From: Planctomycetaceae bacterium
Lineage (GTDB): Bacteria > Planctomycetota > Planctomycetia > Pirellulales > Thermoguttaceae
Direction of reading: 5' to 3'
Assembly: GCA_031283515.1 (NCBI GenBank)
Contig: JAITBS010000326.1
Span: 1-12,034 of the forward strand
Length of the DNA: 12,034 bases
In this document: positions 1 through 6,394 of the stretch, piece by piece
How positions within the stretch are numbered: the first letter of the stretch is position 1
Layout of the letters: every line of letters begins with the position of its first letter
Notes under the pieces: generated by a model
Seen by the model: the letters and a program-made list of their open reading frames with translations, nothing else
What the model was told of the DNA's origin: nothing
The model's database searches: none
Translations under genes and position numbers: made by a program

Positions 1-1
1 G

Positions 2-226
2 CCAGCCTGTGTTGGTTCTGATACCTATTATGGATGGGGAATTATTTCACCAAGTTCCTATCATAAAGGTGGTATTCAAGGTGCAATGGGCGATGGTTCT
101 GTCCGTTTTATTTCAGAAACAATTGATACCGGTTCCATCACCACCGCCAACGGAACCGGAGAATCATTACACGGTGTTTGGGGAGCGTTAGGAACCCGAA
201 ATGGCGGAGAAAGTAAACCTTTATAA
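2..226 (+). CDS. DUF1559 family protein, C-terminal end (partial)
   Basis: This is the last 74 codons of a gene whose start lies outside the window. The frame is open from base 2 to a TAA at 224-226. The peptide carries the DUF1559 C-terminal signature: a Gly-rich lead-in, then GAMGDGSVRFISETIDTG, then a closing WGALGTRNGGES stretch. DUF1559 proteins are abundant in Planctomycetes. They normally begin with a type IV pilin-like N-terminal methylation helix and are thought to be exported or surface pseudopilin-like proteins, but their exact role is unknown. The N-terminal part cannot be seen here. Only 19 bases separate its stop from the next gene's start, so it probably heads the same transcription unit as the lipoprotein and the sialidase-like gene. 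The family call is strong; any specific function is unknown. Confidence 0.88.
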   Translation, partial: PACVGSDTYYGWGIISPSSYHKGGIQGAMGDGSVRFISETIDTGSITTANGTGESLHGVWGALGTRNGGESKPL

Positions 227-245
227 TTTTTCAATATTTGTAATA

Positions 246-698
246 ATGAATATAACATTTTTTCAAAACAGACTTATAATACTGATAATTGTTTTTGTTC
301 TCTTTTTCGTGGGATGCGCTAAAGATAATGTTCCATCGGATATGCCATCTCTTCAACCATGTACAATTATCGTTACTTTGGATGGAAAACCGTTAACTAA
401 CGCTTCCATTCACTGTCAACCGAACGATAATGGAAAATGGTATGGTAGTGGAATAACAAATGATTCCGGTATTGCCAAAATTTTAACACTGTCACGTTAT
501 CCCGGTCTTGTTACCGGTGATTATTTTGTTTCGGTTATTAAAAGAATCCCCGACCCCAATTGGACACCAAAACCGGAAGAAGGGCATCCTACGATTTCCG
601 TTATTAATGAAAAATTCAGTGACGAAACAACTTCACCCCTAAAATGTACGGTAACAACCGGAAAAAATCAATTTCAATTGGAGGTAACAACACCATGA
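246..698 (+). CDS. Small lipoprotein with carboxypeptidase-regulatory/transthyretin-like fold
   Basis: The product is a 150-residue predicted lipoprotein of unknown function. I chose the ATG at 246 over the upstream in-frame ATG at 201 because it puts a clean lipoprotein signal at the N-terminus: Arg9, a hydrophobic run at residues 10-22, and a lipobox FVGC with Cys24. The mature part (about 38-150) reads as a single small beta-sandwich: a strand beginning IIVTLDGKPL, a G-I-T-N-D-S-G turn near 69-75, a GDYFVSV strand near 91-97, and a final strand ending at Pro150. This matches the carboxypeptidase-regulatory-like proteins often found directly after DUF1559 genes in Planctomycetes. Its stop overlaps the next start (ATGA at 695-698), which suggests translational coupling. 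It probably sits on the periplasmic or outer-surface side, perhaps as a structural or binding partner; that role is inference. Confidence 0.78.
   Translation: MNITFFQNRLIILIIVFVLFFVGCAKDNVPSDMPSLQPCTIIVTLDGKPLTNASIHCQPNDNGKWYGSGITNDSGIAKILTLSRYPGLVTGDYFVSVIKRIPDPNWTPKPEEGHPTISVINEKFSDETTSPLKCTVTTGKNQFQLEVTTP
680..684 (+). promoter_or_regulatory. Shine-Dalgarno GGAGG for the sialidase-like gene
   Basis: A full GGAGG lies 10 bases before the ATG at 695, inside the end of the upstream lipoprotein gene. It supports 695 as the start rather than the in-frame ATG at 644, which would also lack a signal peptide at its N-terminus. Confidence 0.75.
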
Positions 699-1918
699 AA
701 AAACAATGTATTTTTAAAACGTTATTAGCCATTATTGTTATGGCTCCAACCCTTTGGGCACAGGACGATATTTTCCGTAAAATCACGATTCCTCAAATCG
801 ATCTGGCTGGAGAAACAAAACGGCAAATCGTTGTCGATCAAGAGGACGGTCAATATCTTGGTCATGTTACAGCGGTTTTATTAGATGACGGAAAAACAAT
901 TTTGACTGTTTATCCCAAAGGTCATGCCGCCGGTCAAATTGTGTACAAAAAAAGTACAGACGGCGGATTAACGTGGTCGAAACGACTGAAAACACCGGAT
1001 AATTGGTCAACAGGAAAGGATGTTCCCTGTTTGATGCGTTTAATTGACAAGCAAGGAAAACAACGGATTATGCTTTTTTCCGGTCGATTATCCGGACTTT
1101 CCATGTATGGTCGGTACTCACTTTCCGAAGATAACGGAGAAACATGGCAACCGTTGGAAAACATTGGTTATTGGGGTGATACCTGTATTGCGGACGCAAT
1201 GCCGATTGATATTCCGACCGATGGAAGCGGAGCAGTTTCTGTTACTGGTTTCGATTGCCAGATGATTCCCGATTCGCTACGAAACCGTAGCGGAAAATAT
1301 TTGACAATCTTCGGCAATTTCGGTGTTGCGGTTGGTAAACCATGTTACATCTGGACTTCGGAAACCAAAGACGGCGGTGTAAGTTGGTCATACCCAAAAG
1401 TCGTTTGGGAAGGAAAAGAAATGAATCCAACCGAAGCCGGATTAGTACGTTCACCGGATGGTAAACAAATTGCTGCTCTTTGGCGCGACACTCGGCAACA
1501 AAATAATTCACAGATTATGTTTTCCAATGACGAAGGAAAAACATGGACACAACCACGACCTGTTCCATTGGCACAATGTGGTGAACGACACACCATTCGA
1601 TATTTGAAAGATGGACGTTTATTTATATCCTTTCGATGTTGTCATCACCTTTCCAATACAACACCATGGCACGGTGATTGGGGAGCATGGATCGGAACTT
1701 ATGATGATCTTGCCAATGGAACAGAAGGACAATATCGTATCCGTTTAATGGACAATCTTGACAATAGTGATTGTGCTTATCCCGGTGTTGTTGTTTTACC
1801 CGACGGAACTATTGTTGCAATAACATATGGAACTTGGGAACGGGGAAAACAAAAATACATTATGGCAGTAAGACTTCATCCCGATGAAATCAATAAGAGA
1901 AAAAGTGATTCCCAATGA
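695..1918 (+). CDS. Exported sialidase-superfamily (BNR/Asp-box) protein, putative exo-alpha-sialidase
   Basis: The product is 407 residues. Residues 1-22 form a Sec signal peptide (MKKQ, hydrophobic core, cleavage near LWAQ). Four Asp-box (BNR) motifs mark the blades of a six-bladed beta-propeller: STDGGLTW 87-94, SEDNGETW 144-151, TKDGGVSW 224-231 and SNDEGKTW 277-284. Other residues are placed as in GH33-type sialidases: Glu246 in a NPTEAGLVRS context, Arg264, Arg298 and Arg302 in the ERHTIRYLKDG blade, and Tyr362 in YPGVVVLPDG. In true sialidases an Arg triad, a Glu-Tyr pair and an Asp release terminal sialic acid from glycans. I could not confirm the first triad Arg with its usual RIP motif (Arg43 is a candidate). 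Another glycoside activity or a non-catalytic propeller therefore remains possible. The length suits a single-domain enzyme. It overlaps the lipoprotein stop by four bases and ends that unit. Confidence 0.8.
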   Translation: MKKQCIFKTLLAIIVMAPTLWAQDDIFRKITIPQIDLAGETKRQIVVDQEDGQYLGHVTAVLLDDGKTILTVYPKGHAAGQIVYKKSTDGGLTWSKRLKTPDNWSTGKDVPCLMRLIDKQGKQRIMLFSGRLSGLSMYGRYSLSEDNGETWQPLENIGYWGDTCIADAMPIDIPTDGSGAVSVTGFDCQMIPDSLRNRSGKYLTIFGNFGVAVGKPCYIWTSETKDGGVSWSYPKVVWEGKEMNPTEAGLVRSPDGKQIAALWRDTRQQNNSQIMFSNDEGKTWTQPRPVPLAQCGERHTIRYLKDGRLFISFRCCHHLSNTTPWHGDWGAWIGTYDDLANGTEGQYRIRLMDNLDNSDCAYPGVVVLPDGTIVAITYGTWERGKQKYIMAVRLHPDEINKRKSDSQ

Positions 1919-2005
1919 AAGATACTTTTCGTACTTTAAAATTCAGCAGGACACCCAACTGTGGAACCTACTTAAAAATAGTACGAATTTATCATAAATT
2001 CTTAG

Positions 2006-2081
2006 TCCGCAGATTATTGCAGATTTTTTTGTATTTATACTTTTTTCATTCATTATTTTAATGTAGTAACGATTTATATTA
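2006..2081 (+). repeat. Dispersed intergenic module, copy 1
   Basis: The stretch beginning TCCGCAGATTATT and running to a TTTATATTA end resembles 8687-8765. The last 46 bases (2036-2081) match 8720-8765 at 41 of 46 positions by eye, sharing a core of TTTTAATG, GTAAC and ATTTATATT. The upstream part is more degenerate. Neither copy encodes anything. The function is unknown: an old mobile relic, or a shared promoter or terminator segment, are both possible. Confidence 0.6.
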
Positions 2082-2148
2082 AACAATTCGTAATATATCA
2101 GTGAAATTTTTTTTTTGAATTGGTTTACTGTTGTAAATTAACAGGTAG

Positions 2149-2171
2149 GCGACCTTTCGCCGAAAGGTCGC
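2149..2171. repeat. Perfect 11-bp palindrome in left arm of the element
   Basis: GCGACCTTTCG, one central C, then CGAAAGGTCGC form an exact inverted repeat. As RNA it would fold into a stable hairpin (about 9 bp around a CGCCG loop). A moderately T-rich tract follows within about 10 bases, so terminator activity is possible. Confidence 0.7.
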
Positions 2172-2251
2172 AACGGTTGTTTTTGTTATTGTGTTGTACA
2201 CAGTTGTTTTTTAATTTTCAGCTGTAACAGGGGCAAGTCGGCTAGTCCGCC

Positions 2252-2281
2252 GTATTGTATTGTATTGTATTGTATTGTATT
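2252..2281 (+). repeat. GTATT pentanucleotide tandem repeat, 6 copies
   Basis: Six perfect, uninterrupted GTATT units are followed by a partial GT. They lie in the loop region of the inverted-repeat element. Perfect five-base repeats can change copy number by slippage; no gene reads through this one. Confidence 0.9.
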
Positions 2282-2287
2282 GTTTAA

Positions 2288-2306
2288 AACGTTTCGGCGA
2301 AACGTT
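2288..2306. repeat. Perfect 9-bp palindrome in right arm of the element
   Basis: AACGTTTCG, a central G, then CGAAACGTT form an exact inverted repeat. It mirrors the palindrome at 2149-2171 in position and shares its TTTCGSCGAAA core, but the flanking bases of the stem differ on both sides in a matched way. Confidence 0.7.
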
Positions 2307-2492
2307 GGCTACCTTTGGAGTCCATTGGTAAACAAATTGACGAATAGTCCACTGATATATTATAAAAATTTAGAACATTAATTACATTTTTCCACACCAA
2401 TAAAATTATATTATGACTATGAGTGAATTTCGAAAAAATGCCCAATCTCAATCAAATGAATCATGATAAAAATTGCAACTTAGGTCACCCCG

Positions 2493-2537
2493 ATTACGCA
2501 GATTGCGCTGTTTAGTCCGTAGATTTACGCAGATTAG
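2493..2537 (+). repeat. CGCAGATT-type dispersed repeat
   Basis: ATTACGCAGATT (2493-2504) is followed by AGTCCGTAGATT and TACGCAGATTAG up to 2537. The same wording recurs near 2004-2030, at 7161-7187 and, on the opposite strand, at 7281-7314. No coding or structural role is visible for this copy. Confidence 0.6.
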
Positions 2538-2775
2538 TTCGCCTGATGAATATAGAAAAAATCAACGTAATTCATGGACAAAACGGTAGATGTTAATCTT
2601 AACGATGAAAAATTGGGCTATTTTTATTGTGGAGTTGTGGTGTCTTTGCCGTTATTCAGATAAAAATGTTGAAATATTCCGAAAAAATAATGCTAAATAC
2701 CCTATTTTAACTTGTTTTGTTTTTACGAAATTGATAAAGTTCTTTTCCGAAATATTTTTCAACACGATTATTACT

Positions 2776-4731
2776 ATGAAACATTTAGGTTACATTATTT
2801 TGATTTTGTTGTTCCTTTCCGGTTGTCAATCAATGCCGCACGGACAGGAACCGACTGTTTTGGTCGATTCCCGGCAGCAACAACAGCAACAATCCGGTAT
2901 TGCGGAGAGATTTTTAGCGAAAGCCGCCCATTTTTTACAAGGGGCGATGCCCGAAACGGAGCATGTTGCCGCTCAGGAAAATCCGCAAGTTATGAAGGTT
3001 CGACCTTCGGCAGTTTCAGAATTGCCTCAGGCAACCGCGATGAATCCATCGGCGTTTTATTTTCCGTCTTCGTCGAAGGTTCCGCGACCCGGTTCCATTC
3101 AAGCGTCTCAAATGCTTTTTAATTTTAATCTTGCTGAAAATGAACCGGAAGAACCCGATGAATCCGTACCGCCAAAACCACAGAAAAATACTGCAAAATC
3201 AAATCTCTTGCAACCACAAAACGGAGATTCGGAATCGTTCCGCCAACTCCTCAAACTTATCGCCAAAACCCCAAAAGAAGAACGCGGTGTCGATGACACA
3301 AAATTGGAACAACTCCTTACCAAATTCCGAAACGAAGATTGGGAGGAAATGACCGAACTCGAAACCAGTTATCTACTCCACCTGAGGAATAAAATTCTTC
3401 CTAATTATCGTTCTCCAAAGAAATTAGAAAAAACAACCGTTAACGAAATTCCTGAAAATGAAGAAGAAGAAGACGAATTGTATGTGTCTGAAGATGTTGA
3501 GGCGGTTAATTCCCAAAAACTTGCCTCTGCACCGTTTCCGCCATCAAAATTAGCCTCAAAATCGACTTTGTTAAAAAAGACGCCTATTAATTCAGAAGAT
3601 TCAAAAGATTCAAAAACTGCCTTACCGGTTACGCAGTCAAAATACACACGGTCACGAAAATCGGTTGCGACAGAAGAACAGGAAGAAACGACAGACTTAC
3701 CGGAAACAATTCCGGCAAGTCCTGACAGTAATTCTTTTTCGGGAAAACCGTCGAAAATACTTCCGTCTTCGGCATTTACGGCGACAGAATCACCACAGCT
3801 TCCGAAAAATCCCTCTCAACCGGTTTACCCGAAAATCGCACAACTCGATAATTCCCAACCAATTGTTCCGGCAGGTTATCAGGCAGGACAACATCCTCCG
3901 TATGGCAATCAATACGTTACACCCGCAGAACAATCCACAGGAAATATTGTTCATGCCTACACCAATTCCGCCAATAATTCTGTTCCCGCTCCTTCGAATC
4001 AGTTTAACAACAAAGAGTGGGAATTTTTAGTGCGAATGGGTACGGATCAACTCCGAAACAAAATAGAACAAACACCGCATGGTCGAACTTTTGCCAATGA
4101 AAGTCGTCTTCGCCTACTTGAAATGGTTTTAGGAAACCGTAACGAAGCAGTTAAACCGATTTCGGGAGTTGACAAACCGATTAACGAATTTATGGCAAAT
4201 CAGATGCTTGGTTTTACTGCCTTTCTGGACGAGTCCGGAATGCCGGAGCAACGAATCCGTAACACCAATGCTCTTTTCCGATTCGACGAAAGTTTGATGG
4301 AACTCCGAAAAGTTTGTCCGATTAAATTGAAAAAAGTTCAATTTGTTAAGGAATGGGATTCGTTTGGCTGTTTTATGCCGAGAAATGAAGATTGCCACGC
4401 CGGAGAGCAACTCGAACTTTATATGGAACTCGAAAATCCAACGATCCGGCTAACACAACACGGTTATAATGTCAGTGCTACGGTAAGTTACGAAATTCGG
4501 GATAAGACGGCCAATGTTCTACAAAAAGTAGATCGTATTGCTGTTCAAGAAACAACTCCAAGTCAAAAACGTGATTATTGTATCGGACTTTGGGTGTTGT
4601 TGCCGGAAAAAATTCTGCCCGGTCAATATCAACTTCGTGTGAGTGTTACCGATATAAACGACGAAGCAATGTCGTATGCCGAAGAACAAGTTCCATTCAA
4701 AGTCATTCCGGTTGTTAATCCCGAAAATTAA
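2776..4731 (+). CDS. Large low-complexity lipoprotein, unknown function
   Basis: I do not recognise a named family. The start at 2776 is chosen because it gives a lipoprotein signal at once: MKHLGYIILILLFLSGC with lipobox LSGC and Cys17. An in-frame start at 2590 would bury this signal 62 residues in. The mature protein (651 residues in total) has three parts. Residues 33-150 are polar, with a run of six Gln at 34-39. Residues 150-215 are a charged, probably helical block. Residues 216-410 are a Ser/Pro/Thr/Glu/Lys-rich disordered linker, with an acidic run near 227-234. The C-terminal part (about 411-645) is ordered, with a helical lead-in, then a beta-rich domain including VSATVSYEIRDKT and a PGQYQLRVSVTD strand near 615-626. 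It may anchor to a membrane and reach into the periplasm or wall through the linker. It is followed by an M24 peptidase after 90 bases. Confidence 0.82.
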   Translation: MKHLGYIILILLFLSGCQSMPHGQEPTVLVDSRQQQQQQSGIAERFLAKAAHFLQGAMPETEHVAAQENPQVMKVRPSAVSELPQATAMNPSAFYFPSSSKVPRPGSIQASQMLFNFNLAENEPEEPDESVPPKPQKNTAKSNLLQPQNGDSESFRQLLKLIAKTPKEERGVDDTKLEQLLTKFRNEDWEEMTELETSYLLHLRNKILPNYRSPKKLEKTTVNEIPENEEEEDELYVSEDVEAVNSQKLASAPFPPSKLASKSTLLKKTPINSEDSKDSKTALPVTQSKYTRSRKSVATEEQEETTDLPETIPASPDSNSFSGKPSKILPSSAFTATESPQLPKNPSQPVYPKIAQLDNSQPIVPAGYQAGQHPPYGNQYVTPAEQSTGNIVHAYTNSANNSVPAPSNQFNNKEWEFLVRMGTDQLRNKIEQTPHGRTFANESRLRLLEMVLGNRNEAVKPISGVDKPINEFMANQMLGFTAFLDESGMPEQRIRNTNALFRFDESLMELRKVCPIKLKKVQFVKEWDSFGCFMPRNEDCHAGEQLELYMELENPTIRLTQHGYNVSATVSYEIRDKTANVLQKVDRIAVQETTPSQKRDYCIGLWVLLPEKILPGQYQLRVSVTDINDEAMSYAEEQVPFKVIPVVNPEN

Positions 4732-4821
4732 ACTTACCAATAAATTCAATCCGGTAAATTAAATTCGCAACATTTTTTAATTGAGTCCGCTTTTTACTAA
4801 ATCAACACAAACAAAATTTCT

Positions 4822-5922
4822 ATGAACAACCGATTTCTTATTCGCCGTAACAAAATCCGGCGTTCCATCATCCGATCTCAACTTGACGCCATTTTGATTT
4901 CCAATCCGATTAACGTTCGTTATTTGACCGGTTTTACGGGAGTTGGTTATCTGATTATCAAGCGTTCCGGTGATATTATTCTGAGTGATCGGCGGTTTAC
5001 TATTCAGATTGAAGACGAATGTCCTAATCTGGATGTGTATTTACGTTCTGTTAATGAGCCTTTAATTCAGGCAGTTGGGCAGGTGATCGGGAAAACAACA
5101 TCAGGTTCGCTCGGAATCGAAGCAGAATCAATAACTCTTGTCAAACGGGAACAACTCGCTCAGATCATACCGGCATGGAAAATTGTTTCAACACAAAATT
5201 TCGTCGAAGAATTACGGCAAATCAAAGACCGTAACGAAATTCAATTAATTCGTAAAGCCATTGATACGGCTTATCGGGCATGGCTTGATCTCCGTTCATT
5301 TTTGAAACCGGAATGGAGTGAAATAGATATTCGAAACGAATTGGAATACCGGATGCGTTTGAGCGGTGCGGACGACAAAAGTTTTCCGTCTATTATTGGA
5401 ATTGGTCCGCGAGCGGCTCTTCCGCATGGTTCACCGAGTTCATTGAAACTCATTGGTCAATCGCATCTCCTAATTGATTGGGGAACGATTATTGACGGTT
5501 ATATGAGTGATCTGACTCGCGTTTTGATTTTCCAAAAAAAAGATAAAAAACTTCGAACCGTTTATGAAACAGTTCTCAAAGCGCAGGAAGCGGCAATTAA
5601 AGCGGTGAAACCCGGAAAGAGTTGTAACGAAATTGATGCTGTTGCCCGTTCCGTGATCCATGATGCCGGTTTCGGTAAGTATTTTGATCATGGTCTTGGA
5701 CATTCGTTTGGTCTTGAAATTCACGAATCGCCGCGGTTAGTAGGCGGTGATCACACTGTTCTCAAACCCGGTATGGTGTTAACGGTGGAACCGGGAATTT
5801 ACCTGAAAGGTTGGGGCGGCGTACGAATCGAAGATGATATTATTGTTACCAAAACGGGCTGTGAAGTTCTCAGCGATTTCATTCCTAAGTCGTTCGACGA
5901 TATGATTTTCTCCCTTTCGTAA
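4822..5922 (+). CDS. Xaa-Pro dipeptidase/aminopeptidase P-like metallopeptidase (M24)
   Basis: The product is 366 residues, normal for the short Xaa-Pro peptidase group. A creatinase-type N-terminal domain (about 4-130) includes the characteristic NPINVRYLTGFTG stretch (28-40). A peptidase M24 pita-bread domain (about 138-355) follows. The five metal ligands are all present: Asp219 (LLIDWG), Asp230 (SDLTR), His294 (HGLGHSFG), Glu323 (VEPGIY) and Glu337 (RIEDD). The supporting His202 (PHGSPS) is also there. With two divalent metals (Mn or Co), members cleave the bond before proline in peptides, in the cytoplasm. No signal peptide is seen. Aminopeptidase P and Xaa-Pro dipeptidase cannot be told apart from this, so no symbol is given. 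There is no Shine-Dalgarno sequence just upstream, only AT-rich DNA. A hairpin begins in its stop codon. Confidence 0.92.
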   Translation: MNNRFLIRRNKIRRSIIRSQLDAILISNPINVRYLTGFTGVGYLIIKRSGDIILSDRRFTIQIEDECPNLDVYLRSVNEPLIQAVGQVIGKTTSGSLGIEAESITLVKREQLAQIIPAWKIVSTQNFVEELRQIKDRNEIQLIRKAIDTAYRAWLDLRSFLKPEWSEIDIRNELEYRMRLSGADDKSFPSIIGIGPRAALPHGSPSSLKLIGQSHLLIDWGTIIDGYMSDLTRVLIFQKKDKKLRTVYETVLKAQEAAIKAVKPGKSCNEIDAVARSVIHDAGFGKYFDHGLGHSFGLEIHESPRLVGGDHTVLKPGMVLTVEPGIYLKGWGGVRIEDDIIVTKTGCEVLSDFIPKSFDDMIFSLS

Positions 5923-5947
5923 CTGTACGTTCATAAAAGTACAGTTA
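5920..5947 (+). terminator. Terminator-like hairpin after the M24 peptidase
   Basis: TAACTGTAC (5920-5928) pairs exactly with GTACAGTTA (5939-5947) around a 10-base loop, and the stem starts inside the stop codon. No uninterrupted T tract follows directly (TTAAGAAGG comes next), so intrinsic termination is uncertain. It could instead protect the mRNA 3' end. Confidence 0.45.
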
Positions 5948-6007
5948 TTAAGAAGGGATATTAAAAATTTTTGATTTTTCATAAGACAAATTGTTAAGAC
6001 TAATTTT

Positions 6008-6250
6008 ATGTTCAAAAAACAAGTATTATTTTTTTTGATTGATGTATCTTTATTATTTACCAATTTTTTTTGTTGTGCAGATGAGAATGTCTATTCTATC
6101 AAGGAGATGATACAAATTAACGAAATAAAAAAATTTAACGAAATACAAATTGGTCAGAAAAAATATTTGTTTAAACTGTATAATCCGACCATCAATTATT
6201 TTGGTAAAGAAGCCGTTAATGATATTGAAACGAATCAAAATGAAAGATAA
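6008..6250 (+). CDS. Small putative exported protein, hypothetical
   Basis: This is an 80-residue frame. Its N-terminus looks like a signal peptide: MFKKQ, then hydrophobic residues to about 20, then a FFCCADE segment that could be either a Sec cleavage site or a poor lipobox. The rest (about 24-80) is polar, Ile/Lys/Asn-rich and includes an IQINEIKKFNEIQIGQKKYLFKLYNP stretch that alternates like beta strands (quoted here in two overlapping parts: IQINEIKKFNEIQ, then IGQKKYLFKLYNP). I recognise no family. No Shine-Dalgarno sequence lies upstream. It stands alone between the peptidase and the 6395 gene, and its base composition is more AT-rich than its neighbours. It may be a real short gene, a decayed one, or chance. 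Confidence 0.42.
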   Translation: MFKKQVLFFLIDVSLLFTNFFCCADENVYSIKEMIQINEIKKFNEIQIGQKKYLFKLYNPTINYFGKEAVNDIETNQNER

Positions 6251-6394
6251 AATTATATTACTATATTGGTTTGATACGAAAAATAGATGTAAGAAAGTTA
6301 AAAAGAGTATTTCGTGAATATTACTATAACATATTTCCGATAATCGTTTTATTAATTAATAAATACAAAAACCTTAACCCAACAATAAAATCCA

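Larger units (their letters stand above)
2091..2362. mobile_element. MITE-like inverted-repeat element without transposase
   Basis: The two ends are perfect 13-bp inverted repeats: TAATATATCAGTG at 2091-2103 and CACTGATATATTA at 2350-2362. Further inside, the arms stay alignable though imperfect. An AATTGGTTTAC segment on the left faces the complement of GTAAACAAATT on the right. Each arm then has a GGTAG segment and ends in a palindrome with a TTTCGSCGAAA core. The 272-bp interior has no ORF of use. If the outermost TA is target-site duplication, the element would resemble TA-inserting (IS630/Tc1-type) MITEs; that is inference. The left end recurs at 12009-12034. Confidence 0.6.
1919..2775. 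other. Repeat-rich intergenic region
   Basis: No gene is supported in this 857-base gap. It contains an 8-bp inverted pair just after the sialidase-like gene (TTCGTACT 1928-1935 with AGTACGAA 1980-1987), a repeat module also found near 8687-8765, an inverted-repeat element at 2091-2362, and a further patch of CGCAGATT-type repeat at 2493-2537. The last 186 bases (2590-2775) are open in frame with the downstream lipoprotein but are read here as leader, because the lipoprotein signal starts at 2776. Confidence 0.7.

Noticed and set aside
201..245. An earlier start for the small lipoprotein
   Set aside because: This ATG lies inside the DUF1559 coding end and would add 15 residues before an otherwise standard lipoprotein signal.
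1928..1987. Terminator after the sialidase-like gene
   Set aside because: The 8-bp inverted pair has a 44-base loop and no T tract, which is too weak to call a terminator.
2252..2281. Possible CRISPR-like array
   Set aside because: The GTATT units are five bases long with no spacers, so this is a simple microsatellite. No CRISPR repeat-spacer pattern or cas gene is present.
2413..2466. A 17-codon frame (MTMSEFRKN...) in the repeat-rich gap
   Set aside because: It is too short, has no ribosome-binding site and lies in a gap with repeat debris.
2590..2775. A 62-residue N-terminal extension of the large lipoprotein
   Set aside because: It is open and in frame, but starting there would place the lipoprotein signal and its Cys in the interior. 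The extension is AT-rich with no family character.
4732..4821. Terminator between the large lipoprotein and the peptidase
   Set aside because: Only a 5-bp TTACC/GGTAA pair with a wide loop was found, so the two genes may be co-transcribed or not.
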